This document shows, piece by piece, positions 1 through 10,031 of a stretch of DNA of 64,000 bases. Under the pieces are notes generated by a model. That model worked only from the letters and a program-made list of their open reading frames with translations. It was not told the origin of the DNA and did no database searches. How positions within the stretch are numbered: the first letter of the stretch is position 1; each line of letters starts with the position of its first letter. This DNA comes from Legionella antarctica (lineage in GTDB: Bacteria; Pseudomonadota; Gammaproteobacteria; Legionellales; Legionellaceae), in assembly GCF_011764505.1 (NCBI RefSeq), contig NZ_AP022839.1:1037001-1101000 (forward strand). The letters are read 5' to 3'. Both the position numbers and the translations under genes were made by a program.

Positions 1-1
1 C

Positions 2-2130
2 ATCACTAGCCAGTCTTTAGGCAGGATTTTGTCCAAGGCGACAAAGCTTAAAATACTTGATTTAAGAGATTGTGAGGAGCTTTACAATAACCCACTACCT
101 GAATATTTAGACCTCTCCTCGCTGGAAACCCTTGATTTAGGCGGCACTAACAACATCAGTAGCCAATCTTTAGGCAGGCTTTTAGCCAAGGCGACAAAGC
201 TTAAAATACTTGATTTAAGCGGCTCTGAAGTTACTATCCAATCTTTAGGCACGATTGTTGCCAAGACAACAAAACTTACAAAACTTGATTTGAGTTCTTG
301 TAATATCCTTGTCAAAAACCAACTACCCGTTAACGTTGACCTGTCAGCCCTGGAAACGCTTGATTTGACCCGATCTAGCATTACGAGCCAGTCTTTAGGC
401 ATAATTCTTGCCAAGGCGTCACAACTTAAAGTCCTTAATTTAACCAATTGTTATCAGCTTGCCAATAACCCACTACTCCATGATTTAGACCTGTTCAACC
501 TGGAAAATCTTAGTTTAAGCCACTCTAACATGACTAGTCAGACATTAGGCAGGATTCTTGCCAAGACGACACAACTTAAGGTACTGGATTTAACCAATTG
601 TAATAACCTTGACGATACCTCTCTGCCCCATAACTTAGACTTCTCCTCCCTGGAAGAGCTTGATTTAAGAGACTCGAACATTGGTTGCCAATCTTTAGGC
701 AGCATCTTAGCCCAGGCAACCAAGCTTAGAATGCTTGATTTAACACGATGTCCATATCTTGCTGATAACCAAATACCTGATTATTTATCCTTCTCCTCGC
801 TGGAAGAGCTTGATTTAAGTGGATCTAACCTCACTAGCCAGTCGTTAGGCAGAATTCTTGCCAATACAAAAAAACTTACAAAACTTAATTTAAGTGGTTG
901 TGATAATCTTGCCAATAAACAACTACCCAATGACTTAGACCTGCCCACCCTGGAAACGCTTGATTTAACCCGCTCTAGCATCACGAGCCAGTCTTTAGGC
1001 AGGATTCTTGCCAAGACAACACAGCTTAAAATCCTTAATTTAACCAATTGTTATAACCTTGACGATAACCAACTAGCCAATGACTTAAACCTATCCTCCC
1101 TGGAAACGCTGAATTTAAGTCACTCTAACATCACTTGCCAGTCTTTAGGCAGAATACTTGCCAAGGCGACAAAGCTTAAAGTCCTTAATTTAACCAATTG
1201 CAGTAACCTGGGCGATAACCAACTACCTCAAGACTTAAACCTTTCCTCGCTGGAAGAGCTTGATTTAACCGAATCTAAAATCAATTGCCAGTCTTTAGAC
1301 AGGATTCTTGTCAAGACAACAAAGCTTACAAAACTTAATTTAGGTGATTGTAATAACCTTGCCGATATTCAACTACCCAAAGATCTAGACCTCCTCTCCT
1401 TGGAAATGCTTAATTTAAGCGGTTCTAACATCACGGGCCTGTCCTTAGGCAGGCTAATGGCCAAGGCGACAAAGCTTAAAATACTTGATTTAAGAGGATG
1501 CCGAAACCTTGATGTTAACCAAATAACCAATGACTTAAATCTGTACGCCTTGAAAAAGCTCGATTTAAGCCGTTCTAAGATCACGAGCCTGTCTCTAGGC
1601 AGGATTCTTGCCAGAACTACGAAGCTTAAAATACTTAATTTAAGTGATTGCTCTCACCTTGCCGAGACTCAACTACCCAATAATTTAGACCTGTCTAACT
1701 TGGAAAGTCTGAGCCTATCTAACATCACTAGCCAGTCTTTAGTAAGACTTCTAACCAAAACAATGAACCTTAAAAAACTTAAGTTAAAAAATTGTCATAA
1801 CATTGCCCCTATTCAACTACCCAATGAATTTGACCTCCCCGCGCTGAAAACGTTAAATTTAAACCATTCTAATATGACGAGCCAGTACTTAAACAGGATT
1901 CTAGCCAATACAACCAGGCTTAAGAAACTTAAGTTAAAAAATTGTTATAACCTGGCCAATATTCAACTACCCAATGAATTAGACCTTTCCTCGCTGAAAG
2001 AGCTTAATTTAGCCGGCTCTAGCATCACGAGCGATCCCTTATACCGGATTCTGGCCAAGACAACAGCTAAGCTTACAAAACTTGAGTTAAAAAACCGTCA
2101 TAACCTTGATGAATCCGACTTCACGGATAA
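2..2130 (+). repeat. Tandem 150-bp LRR-coding repeats
   Basis: The motif CAGTCTTTAGGCAGGATT and close variants recur at about 11, 161, 238, 388, 538, 689, 839, 989, 1139, 1289, 1439 and 1589. This gives a 150-bp (50-residue, two-LRR) period with one half-unit step between 161 and 238. The later units (after 1700) diverge. DNA-level similarity between units is high, so the array probably expands and contracts by recombination. Confidence 0.9.
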
Positions 2131-5100
2131 CATGGATCGTGAGCCCCTGGGCCAAATTACTCTTGAAAAGAGCGCTATCTCACCTGATCTGCTAAAAAAA
2201 ATCAAGGCCAAAGCACTGCATCAAATCACCACTGATTATCCAGGAGAGCTAAGCAGCATACCCACCTCAAGTGATAAAAGTATCAGTAACGTTCGAAGTG
2301 CTGACGACACTAAAAGTCTTGATGCAGATACTCAGTTTAATCCCAACTTACAGCTCCACCTGACACGAATCTTTTATGCTAAGGATGAAAAAAATCACCC
2401 TTGTCCGACCGAGTACCGACTCGAGGCTTTTAATAAAATTACAGTGAATGACGCCCAGTGTGGGCTCAATAATGCATTTAACTTAAGTAACATTAGTCTT
2501 GATGTAAACATTGAAGCACGCAATATTACGCGAAGCCTCGAGGACCTAAAATCGCAACTGACTGAGGAGAATCAATACTACGGCATTCAGAAAATAAACC
2601 TCAGTACCACATGGCAATTTCTGGCTTCTCTGGATGCCGAAGAGATCATGACGCATTATCACCTGAGCCATCCCGATGAGGTGGAAATTGGTTATTCAAC
2701 GCGTGACAATATGTATTGTATACGCAGATCGCCGGACTCAAGCCAGACCAATAATCCAATTACCATTGGGTTCATTCTCAATATACCCCAAAAAAGGAGT
2801 CAGGATTCATTTCCTCATGGCATTCAACAAAAGATAGGTGAGTGCAGCGAGTTTACAGCCAAACCTTTAAAAATAACCCAGGATCATCCAACAGGAGCAG
2901 ACTATCTCTCAGCCCTGCAAGAGCAAAAGGTCGGAGCTTGCCGGCACCGAGCCTTGATATTTAAAGCATGGATGGATGAGCATCACCCCGCTTTTAAAAC
3001 CCGTATTATTAATAATGACTGCCATAGTTATGTCGAGACCAAACACCAGGAGCACTGGATTACCTGTAATTTAGGGGGCTATCCAGCAGACTTGATGATT
3101 GATGAGCCCAAGAAACCTGAACGCATCCCAAAGAAGTATTTTCAACCAGACAATGTAGAGGAAAAATTTCCACTTCAAACACATCTCTACATGCAGCATC
3201 TGTTGTCTTCACCAGGTATTAAAAAATTAATTCATGTGTCCAGTTCTCAAAGTCTTAATGGCTTTCGCCATCATCTGCAACAGCAATGTAAGAGTACGTC
3301 AAGACCATGCTTCTATATCCATTCGCCACAAGATTTGATTTGCTCCGCGCCTTATATTAAACGAGATGGAACTACAGGCCTAATCAAAAGAGGCCCGGGC
3401 GGTCCTTTGCATCAATTTTTAATGGAGCACAGCAAAGACGGCAGTAACCCTGTATTAATTGTGAACTACGACCGCTTTAGTGCCACTGACATCGTGCGCT
3501 TTAACGCCTTGCTGGATAAGGAGCGTTTAGCGGATGGCAGTCCTTTACCCGAAAAAGCAACGGTGATTGGTTTAATGAACCCCAATAAACCCGGTGCCTA
3601 TCATGGCGCTGATTTTCGCTCACGGTTTGCTGCGATTCGTACCAATAAATTGCCTGACGGGAACCTGGTTATTCCACCAGTTACTACAGAAGAACGTAAT
3701 TTAACACAGGATGCTTACAGTATTAACCTCTATGGTGGTGCTGATTGGGAAGACCGTCTTCTAGGGCATTGGGTCTTGCAGGGGAATACGCTTCAATTCG
3801 TTGAAGGCGCATTGCTTGCAGCGCTTAAAAATAAAAATTCAACTATTGAATTAAAAAACGCGCCTTGGGCTAATGAGGCATTTCAATGCTTTTGGCAAGG
3901 GGCATTATTGTTTGGCTCCTTTCAAAGTCAAGGGAGACGTTATCAGTTGCCCAAGGATTTTAAGCTCCACAAGAGTGAAGGCTACTCATTCCATAACATG
4001 AACATTACGATTAATGAAGACGAGGATATTCCTACCGATGCCCTTGCTTTAAATCGCGGGACGCTGGCTCATTTTTTAAGCCAATATCATTGTGATAATG
4101 CAAGAAAAACCATCCAATACGGAGAAGGACTCCTTGCTCTAAATCATAACAACACAGTATCTCTTTATTTAAGCGACTCCCTGAGCTTAAGTTCCTGGGC
4201 GCTCTTTTTAGATGCCTGTCAACAACACAAGGTTTCTATTAATCTAACCCTAGCTCCAGGTGTGACGTTACCCAAAGAGCTTGCCATCGACACTAAAAAA
4301 AGAACAGCAGCAGCTGGGCTCCCGTGGTCTTCTGAACACCTGCCGGATACAGCTTGCGTACACAGCACCGATATGGACGTCACTTTAGCTACTATGAGTG
4401 ACGAATCAGCGATCATCATTGACGTGTCCGAAGTATTGCCAGCTAATCTTTTAATGAGGCTTGATGGGACCTTTGATGATAAAACCTTAACCTTTAGTTT
4501 TAATGAGCAAGAAGGTGCCTTGTTATCCGCTATTAAGGCCAATAAAAACGTCATTTTAAAAGGACGGATTCAGGAAGATTTACGCCATGCTTTAGCCAAT
4601 TTTTTATTGCAACGACAACACGACCCAAAACCAAAGGGTCGTTTAATCGTGATATGCGACCAAGCTCATTTATTTCCTATGGTTTCTTCATTTACCCATG
4701 AAGTGCGCCTTGATGAAAAAGAGCAACTGTTACTACCTCATCAGTTCTCCAGAGAGCTGATTGCAAAGCACTCTGCTTCTGAACTTCAGGCCATGACACG
4801 ACATCAAAAACTGCATCCTGATGAACCAGGAGAAAATGCGTGGCAGGGATTAAGAACGATATCCCTCTCTGTCACTCCTGGAGAAGTTGACCTAAACGAT
4901 GCAGAGCAAGTAGCCGCAGAGTTCGATGAGCAGCGCCTAAACAAAGTGGCTCAGGTTTTAATGCAGTCCCCTTTCGTATTTCTTGCTGGAATGACCGGAG
5001 TTGGGAAAACCACGTTCATCCATGAAGTATGGAAGAAAATTCACAGCAGGCTTTATCTTGGAGAAGCAAGTCTACTCGCTTGGGCTAAAGATACAAATTC

Positions 5101-6544
5101 GGGTATTAAAACCCTATTTATTGATGAAGCCAATATCTCATCTCGGCAATGGAGTGATTTTGAGGGGTTGTTTCATAAACCGCCAAGAATATTAATTGGC
5201 AACCAGGTCATAACCCTTAGTGAACAGCATAAGGTCATTTTCGCAGGAAATCCACTGTCCTACGGTGGCGATCGCCAAATCCCTTCCTTGTTTGCACGCC
5301 ATGGTAACAGCCTTATTTTTGACCCCATGCCCCCTGCTTATTTGTATGTAAAGCTCCTCAAGCCCATTTTAGATAACTCCGAATTAAACAGTAAAGAACT
5401 GGCACAATCTATTCTTGAAGCTGCTCAGTACCTCAGCGCTCTTGATAGGACAACAGTATTAATCACCCCACGCGAATTAAGCATGATGGCTTTACTCACC
5501 GTAAGCTACTGCAAACAAAATCCTGAATCCGATTCAATTGAAGTGGCTCGATATTATGCCTATAACTTGGCTAAAAACTACGTTCCTGATCACGCTAAAC
5601 AGGCTTTTCAAATCCGATTCAAGCCCCAAGAGGCACTGCAGCGAAATGCGATTGAAAAGCCTGATAAGCTCCTTATCACCACCACCAATCAGCCCGCTTT
5701 TGAGACCCTTTGCGACTTATTGAATTTAAGAGCCTTGCGTCAAATGAAAAGCATTCAACCAGAGGGTGGTCTTGGCGGTCTCATTCTTGAAGGCGAGCCG
5801 GGTCTTGGCAAAACAGAACTCGTAGTTAAAACATTGCTCGCTCACGGCCTGGAAAAAGGCAATATCAATGACCAAGCGCTGGATAAACAGGTTTTTTATG
5901 TAATGCCGGTAAGCATGGCATTGGCTGAAAAGGAGAAAATGTTATTAAAAGCCTTTCACGAAGGTGCGCCTGTAGTTATTGATGAAATTAATAGCGCTCC
6001 TATGATGGAGCGCTTGCTAAATGATTTATTAATGGGAAAAGATCCCAATGGTAATCTCGCCAATAAACCAGGATTTATGGTGATTGGAACCCAAAATCCT
6101 CCTACCATGGCTGGCCGCACATCCACCAGTACTGCCCTCGAACATCGAATGCTACAAATCACTCTCACCCAATATCCCAAAAACGAAATGATTGAAATCC
6201 TGACTTACAAGGGTTTACCTCAAAATATCAGTCAGGATATGGTAGAGGAATTTCTAAGCCTACAGCAAAAATCACTGCAGGAATCATCCCCAACCCTATG
6301 CTTTCGCGATTTACTACAGCGAGCGGAGCAAGAGCTACTTGCTTTATCAAAATTAAGCCAAGCCGTTAGGACCTCAAATAAACTTGAAATAAATATTGAT
6401 ACAAAAGCAGAGGCTATGTGGGATAGCAGCTGTACTCTATTTCGGCCTATGCAATATAGCTCACCTCGCATCACAGATGCTTTTAAACTATCCAGTACTA
6501 TTGAGGAGTTTTATGGCACCGATTCAGAGGTATCATCACCGTAA
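2..6544 (+). CDS. Giant LRR / transglutaminase-like / tandem AAA+ ATPase protein (5' end outside window)
   Basis: The frame is open to the left edge and the first residues are already mid-repeat, so the gene starts upstream; the TTG at 29 is not a real start. More than 2,170 residues are visible. Bases 2 to about 2130 encode leucine-rich repeats of the LxxLxLxxC/S type. Bases about 2930-3090 encode a transglutaminase-like core: a GACRHR cysteine motif, then a DCHSYVE histidine motif, then an Asn/Gly strand. Near base 4988 lies a Walker A (GMTGVGKTT), followed by LFIDEAN (Walker B) and an AGNP sensor-like loop. Near 5788 lies a second Walker A (GEPGLGKTE) with VIDEIN and GTQNPP, like MoxR/midasin-type AAA modules. 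The LRR array suggests protein binding and the tandem AAA+ units suggest remodelling; a secreted effector role is inference only. I do not recognise a named homologue. Confidence 0.85.
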   Translation: MTSQSLGRILSKATKLKILDLRDCEELYNNPLPEYLDLSSLETLDLGGTNNISSQSLGRLLAKATKLKILDLSGSEVTIQSLGTIVAKTTKLTKLDLSSCNILVKNQLPVNVDLSALETLDLTRSSITSQSLGIILAKASQLKVLNLTNCYQLANNPLLHDLDLFNLENLSLSHSNMTSQTLGRILAKTTQLKVLDLTNCNNLDDTSLPHNLDFSSLEELDLRDSNIGCQSLGSILAQATKLRMLDLTRCPYLADNQIPDYLSFSSLEELDLSGSNLTSQSLGRILANTKKLTKLNLSGCDNLANKQLPNDLDLPTLETLDLTRSSITSQSLGRILAKTTQLKILNLTNCYNLDDNQLANDLNLSSLETLNLSHSNITCQSLGRILAKATKLKVLNLTNCSNLGDNQLPQDLNLSSLEELDLTESKINCQSLDRILVKTTKLTKLNLGDCNNLADIQLPKDLDLLSLEMLNLSGSNITGLSLGRLMAKATKLKILDLRGCRNLDVNQITNDLNLYALKKLDLSRSKITSLSLGRILARTTKLKILNLSDCSHLAETQLPNNLDLSNLESLSLSNITSQSLVRLLTKTMNLKKLKLKNCHNIAPIQLPNEFDLPALKTLNLNHSNMTSQYLNRILANTTRLKKLKLKNCYNLANIQLPNELDLSSLKELNLAGSSITSDPLYRILAKTTAKLTKLELKNRHNLDESDFTDNMDREPLGQITLEKSAISPDLLKKIKAKALHQITTDYPGELSSIPTSSDKSISNVRSADDTKSLDADTQFNPNLQLHLTRIFYAKDEKNHPCPTEYRLEAFNKITVNDAQCGLNNAFNLSNISLDVNIEARNITRSLEDLKSQLTEENQYYGIQKINLSTTWQFLASLDAEEIMTHYHLSHPDEVEIGYSTRDNMYCIRRSPDSSQTNNPITIGFILNIPQKRSQDSFPHGIQQKIGECSEFTAKPLKITQDHPTGADYLSALQEQKVGACRHRALIFKAWMDEHHPAFKTRIINNDCHSYVETKHQEHWITCNLGGYPADLMIDEPKKPERIPKKYFQPDNVEEKFPLQTHLYMQHLLSSPGIKKLIHVSSSQSLNGFRHHLQQQCKSTSRPCFYIHSPQDLICSAPYIKRDGTTGLIKRGPGGPLHQFLMEHSKDGSNPVLIVNYDRFSATDIVRFNALLDKERLADGSPLPEKATVIGLMNPNKPGAYHGADFRSRFAAIRTNKLPDGNLVIPPVTTEERNLTQDAYSINLYGGADWEDRLLGHWVLQGNTLQFVEGALLAALKNKNSTIELKNAPWANEAFQCFWQGALLFGSFQSQGRRYQLPKDFKLHKSEGYSFHNMNITINEDEDIPTDALALNRGTLAHFLSQYHCDNARKTIQYGEGLLALNHNNTVSLYLSDSLSLSSWALFLDACQQHKVSINLTLAPGVTLPKELAIDTKKRTAAAGLPWSSEHLPDTACVHSTDMDVTLATMSDESAIIIDVSEVLPANLLMRLDGTFDDKTLTFSFNEQEGALLSAIKANKNVILKGRIQEDLRHALANFLLQRQHDPKPKGRLIVICDQAHLFPMVSSFTHEVRLDEKEQLLLPHQFSRELIAKHSASELQAMTRHQKLHPDEPGENAWQGLRTISLSVTPGEVDLNDAEQVAAEFDEQRLNKVAQVLMQSPFVFLAGMTGVGKTTFIHEVWKKIHSRLYLGEASLLAWAKDTNSGIKTLFIDEANISSRQWSDFEGLFHKPPRILIGNQVITLSEQHKVIFAGNPLSYGGDRQIPSLFARHGNSLIFDPMPPAYLYVKLLKPILDNSELNSKELAQSILEAAQYLSALDRTTVLITPRELSMMALLTVSYCKQNPESDSIEVARYYAYNLAKNYVPDHAKQAFQIRFKPQEALQRNAIEKPDKLLITTTNQPAFETLCDLLNLRALRQMKSIQPEGGLGGLILEGEPGLGKTELVVKTLLAHGLEKGNINDQALDKQVFYVMPVSMALAEKEKMLLKAFHEGAPVVIDEINSAPMMERLLNDLLMGKDPNGNLANKPGFMVIGTQNPPTMAGRTSTSTALEHRMLQITLTQYPKNEMIEILTYKGLPQNISQDMVEEFLSLQQKSLQESSPTLCFRDLLQRAEQELLALSKLSQAVRTSNKLEINIDTKAEAMWDSSCTLFRPMQYSSPRITDAFKLSSTIEEFYGTDSEVSSP

Positions 6545-6758
6545 GCTATTACTTCCTGACTTTTTTTAATATATGCGAGATCATTTTGTAAGTTTTTATG
6601 GATTTAACTCTAATTAGACAAACCCATGGAGCTTATCTTTGTTGCCACTGAATTTAAAATGACAGCTCTTGTTGTATTCGATATAATTCCTGCGTTTTAT
6701 CCGAACCAGGAAAGTGTCCGGTAAAGACCATTAATATAATTAAATAAGGACCAACGGA

Positions 6759-6824
6759 ATGACAACGTATCAATTTAATCCTCCTCACCCCAAAGCTCTT
6801 TTAAACAGCTTGGCACCCAATTGA
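6759..6824 (+). CDS. Possible 21-residue mini-ORF, perhaps a truncated paralogue start
   Basis: A short ATG frame of 21 codons ends in TGA and is preceded by TAAGGA at good spacing. Its leader and start (AAATAAGGA, then GGAATGACA) closely resemble the leader of the next gene at 6957. It could be the surviving 5' end of a duplicated and deleted paralogue. The rest of the 6545-6956 interval shows no other gene. Coding status is unproven. Confidence 0.25.
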   Translation: MTTYQFNPPHPKALLNSLAPN

Positions 6825-6956
6825 ACTTAGACCATCATTGGCATAAAAGTGCTTTACCAAAATGAAACGGGATCTGGTTCAAATCCTTTCAATAAAGGAT
6901 AAAATAGACTCCTGCACCGCACTAATGTAGTCTTGAATAAATAAGGAAACGAAGGA

Positions 6957-8162
6957 ATGACAGGCACAACAGGCAATACAACCCAGGAAGAAAAAATGAG
7001 TCGGGATTCTTTAAGTGAAAACAGCGAGCACTTATCTAAAAACATCAATCAAATCCTGGTGACCCAACACAATGTAGAGCAAATAAAAAAAAACATAGAG
7101 CGACTAATTGAAGCTCAAGCACAAAATCCCAGTCTATTTTCACGTATCTCACAATATTGGGGTACATTACCTTTATGGAAAAAAATTAGTGCTGGAGTTA
7201 TTTTAATTGCTCCCACATTAATCATTGGTATAGCTGCACAAGTACCTGTGCTACTCACTATCTGTTTTTTTACTTTGTTTACATACAGTTTATTCAGCTA
7301 TCTTTTTGATAATCATCACAATCAGAATGAGGCGAATGCTCATCGTTTGCAAAAAAGTATTTCATCTCTTGTTGATACTTTAGAAAGCGTAATCGTATCT
7401 TTGACGTTGCTACACGAACAGCTAGCGGAACAAATAGAACTTTTCCAACAGGAAAATGAGCATTTAACACTTCAGATAAGTCAATTGACCGAACAAATTG
7501 TTACGTTATCCAATCAAACAAAACAATTGATGGAAACGGAACATAACCTGCGCACCACCCAAAAAGAACTGGAGCAATCTTCAAAAACTTTGGAGAGTTC
7601 CCTCACGCAACAATCTGAATTACTGCAAAAGAGCCAAAAAAAATTGGTGAAGGTCACCCAGGATTATGAAAAAACTCAATCAGAATTATCTGAAAAAGTT
7701 ATTGAGTTAAGCCATATCAAAGTAGCCATGAATCTAGCAGTTGAAAAAGCAAAGCATACAGTGGGAACCCTACAAGGTACTGTTGAAATGTTAACCAATA
7801 ATGTGATTGCAGATGGGGAGCGACGCTCTTCTTTTCAACAAAGATTAAATGATTTTCTAAACAACAAGGAAAAAAGTTTTGACCAGGTAGCAGAACGTAT
7901 TTGTGACGCGGAACACAAGTTAGCTTTTCTTTCAGAACGGTTAAAGGACTGCAATCTAAGATATCAGGAGTTACTCGATCAACAAGAACATCACGTCGAG
8001 CGTTTACAAGGAATTAAAGAACGTCCATTACCTGAACATCAGACTCGAATCCTAAACCAGGCAACGAACCTTAATATTTTGGGCATCTATGCTGTAGATG
8101 TCCCTCTTTCACAACCAGATACAGAATTTACTCCCTATAACAAAACTACTCTGGTTCACTAA
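6957..8162 (+). CDS. IncA/LegC7(YlfA)-like coiled-coil membrane protein, putative Dot/Icm effector
   Basis: The 401-residue product has a hydrophilic N-terminus of about 75 residues, a hydrophobic hairpin at about residues 78-117 (two membrane-spanning stretches separated by a short turn), and then a long heptad-rich, Gln/Glu/Leu-rich coiled coil over about residues 125-350. This layout, length and hairpin character match the Legionella LegC2/LegC7 (YlfB/YlfA) group, annotated as inclusion membrane protein A-like, which acts at host ER/vacuole membranes in a SNARE-like way. The start at 6957 has AAGGA nine bases upstream; an alternative Met lies at codon 14. The gene stands alone on the + strand. 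Family assignment is by recollected architecture and not a search. Confidence 0.7.
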   Translation: MTGTTGNTTQEEKMSRDSLSENSEHLSKNINQILVTQHNVEQIKKNIERLIEAQAQNPSLFSRISQYWGTLPLWKKISAGVILIAPTLIIGIAAQVPVLLTICFFTLFTYSLFSYLFDNHHNQNEANAHRLQKSISSLVDTLESVIVSLTLLHEQLAEQIELFQQENEHLTLQISQLTEQIVTLSNQTKQLMETEHNLRTTQKELEQSSKTLESSLTQQSELLQKSQKKLVKVTQDYEKTQSELSEKVIELSHIKVAMNLAVEKAKHTVGTLQGTVEMLTNNVIADGERRSSFQQRLNDFLNNKEKSFDQVAERICDAEHKLAFLSERLKDCNLRYQELLDQQEHHVERLQGIKERPLPEHQTRILNQATNLNILGIYAVDVPLSQPDTEFTPYNKTTLVH

Positions 8163-8344
8163 TTTAAAATTCCCCGAAAATAATAAGGATAACCTTGTCT
8201 ATAAGTAAGGAAGTATCTTCTAACTTTAAAACTTATCAACTACAAATTTAGTAGTTTGAATTGAACCCCGAACGTTATATTTTGAGTTCTTTAAAATGAC
8301 TATCATCAAGCGTATTGCTGTCTTTTAATTTTATCACAGACTGT

Positions 8345-8392
8345 TATACCATCTGACAAGAGAATTGAAAAACTCTCTTGTCAGATGGTATA
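8345..8392. terminator. Perfect 19-bp hairpin between convergent genes
   Basis: TATACCATCTGACAAGAGA (8345-8363) is followed by a 10-base loop and its exact reverse complement (8374-8392). It begins four bases beyond the stop of the minus-strand gene and lies downstream of the plus-strand gene, so it can serve both. A classic U-tract is weak on either strand. Confidence 0.6.
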
Positions 8393-8396
8393 TTTA

Positions 8397-10031
8397 TCAA
8401 GGCTGTTTAGTAGAACAGAATGGCTCAAGAGGTTGATCTTTCTTATCAGAAAAGGTGTCAATGTATTCAACACGACTTATCAAGTCCTGATTAACTCCCA
8501 TAATGGCTTTTAAACTTATAACAGCATCAATAACCGCTTGATTTCTCATATCTTTTTCATTAAATGCTGCAGCCCGTTTTAACTGCACAAGAACATTATT
8601 AACCGACCTCACCTGGGTACAAAACAAACTACTCCCATAGAAAGTATGATTGACATAATCCTGGAGTAGAGTTTGCGCAAGGATTAATGGATCGTCTAAA
8701 GAATTGGTTTGACGTATCAGTTCACAGGAGAGATAACCTGCTATTTTTTTGTGTCCCTCATCTTTTGCAATCTGTAACACACTTTTAACGTAGGTAATGA
8801 GTTCATTTTTCCCGTATGAGCCACAAATAAATTGGACAAGTTCAAGATTTCCTTTTCTTGTCGCAGTTTGCAGGGACATACCCATTGCTCTTTGGTCGGG
8901 TTGGTATAATTTTTTAAGTTCCTTAAAAATATCTCCTTCGGGAAGAGATGCTGCTCTCATGAATGCATTATTTACTATACTCTGAGAGAGGCTTTTCGCG
9001 TGATTCTGAGCAAAAAAACTCTGAACAGGCCCCAACTGCCCAGCTGAAACTAAGGATAATAGCTTATGAGTAATTAGTTTCTGTTGTAGGGGTTGCACTA
9101 AGAGGTTATGATTCATTAGTTCCTGTTGTAGGGGTCGCACAATGTCAAATGGATCTTTTAAAGAATTAGTTTGACGTATCAGTTCACTGGAGAGATAACC
9201 TGCTATTTCGGTTTGTCCCTCATCTTGTGCAATCTGTAACACACTTTTAACGTAGGTAATGAGTTCATTTTTCCTGTATGAGTCACAAATAAATTGGACA
9301 AGTTCAAGATTTCCTTTTCTTGTCGCAATTTGCAGGGACATACCCATCGCTCTTTGGTCGGGTTGGTATAATTTTTTAAGTTCCTTAAAAATGTCTCCTT
9401 CGGGAAGAGATGCAGCGATCATGAATACATAATTTATTCTACTCTTAGAGGGTTTGGCCTCGTGTTTCTGAGCAACAAAACTCTGAATAGGCCCCAACTG
9501 CCCAGCTAAAACCAAGTCTATGAGCTCATGATTAATTAGTTTCTGTTCAAATTTTGCCAATTTCTCTAGTCTGTCTTTAAAAAGTTCAGCATCAGTCGGT
9601 AAACACGCAATGATTTGACGAACTGCATTCACAGCCTTAAGAGATCCTTTCGCCTCTGCGAAGGCTATTTCTAATGTTTCATCAATTACTTTTCTACCTG
9701 GTTTACGTGCTGGAGCAACTAAATTGGAAAGAGCTATAACAAATTCCCAATTATTGGTTTTAACTGCTGCTGCTGTTGCTCTAGTAAATGCCTTATCTAT
9801 AATTTCCTGATCTAGTCGAAGTTCCTTACATAAGTTCACAACAATTTTCCAATGTCTATTCGCCTCGTTTGCTGAAGCTTCCGATGCTGTATTAATTGCC
9901 TGGTCCATTACTCCAGGTTCTTGATCATTCATCTGCTTTAATGCAGATAATAAAAATTGATGGGTGCTTACAGCTCTAAGTAATGCTCCGGGGGCAGTAG
10001 AATTTTTCTTGGTGGGTGTAAATTCTCGCAT
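8397..10031 (-). CDS. Ankyrin-like repeat protein with large internal duplication
   Basis: The 544-residue product has no signal peptide. It contains a module of roughly 150 residues present twice (AGQLGPIQSF ... ASLPEGDIFKELKKLY ... TRKGNLELVQFIC ... LIRQTNSL). The GNLELVQFIC helix pairs resemble degenerate ankyrin or alpha-solenoid repeats. The N-terminal 170 residues are helical with no family I recognise. The start ATG at 10031 follows an AT-rich upstream region. It is flanked by a perfect hairpin at its 3' end. The product could be a host-directed effector given the neighbourhood, but nothing in the sequence proves secretion. Confidence 0.75.
   Translation of the reverse strand: MREFTPTKKNSTAPGALLRAVSTHQFLLSALKQMNDQEPGVMDQAINTASEASANEANRHWKIVVNLCKELRLDQEIIDKAFTRATAAAVKTNNWEFVIALSNLVAPARKPGRKVIDETLEIAFAEAKGSLKAVNAVRQIIACLPTDAELFKDRLEKLAKFEQKLINHELIDLVLAGQLGPIQSFVAQKHEAKPSKSRINYVFMIAASLPEGDIFKELKKLYQPDQRAMGMSLQIATRKGNLELVQFICDSYRKNELITYVKSVLQIAQDEGQTEIAGYLSSELIRQTNSLKDPFDIVRPLQQELMNHNLLVQPLQQKLITHKLLSLVSAGQLGPVQSFFAQNHAKSLSQSIVNNAFMRAASLPEGDIFKELKKLYQPDQRAMGMSLQTATRKGNLELVQFICGSYGKNELITYVKSVLQIAKDEGHKKIAGYLSCELIRQTNSLDDPLILAQTLLQDYVNHTFYGSSLFCTQVRSVNNVLVQLKRAAAFNEKDMRNQAVIDAVISLKAIMGVNQDLISRVEYIDTFSDKKDQPLEPFCSTKQP
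8697..9540 (-). repeat. Direct duplication inside a coding region (two units about 380 bp)
   Basis: Bases about 8697-9079 and 9159-9540 are direct repeats at an offset of about 462 bp, joined by about 80 bases in which a short CCTGTTGTAGGGGT-type unit is also doubled. The copies are near identical over long stretches (for example the segment around CTTTGGTCGGGTTGGTATAA) and diverge mainly at their ends. Confidence 0.8.

Noticed and set aside
82..1584. Several minus-strand open frames inside the LRR region
   Set aside because: They are antisense shadows of the 150-bp repeats; their products are repeats of each other and have no ribosome sites.
2..2130. Regular repeats that might suggest a CRISPR array
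   Set aside because: The units are contiguous, in frame and code for LRRs; there are no unique spacers and no cas genes.
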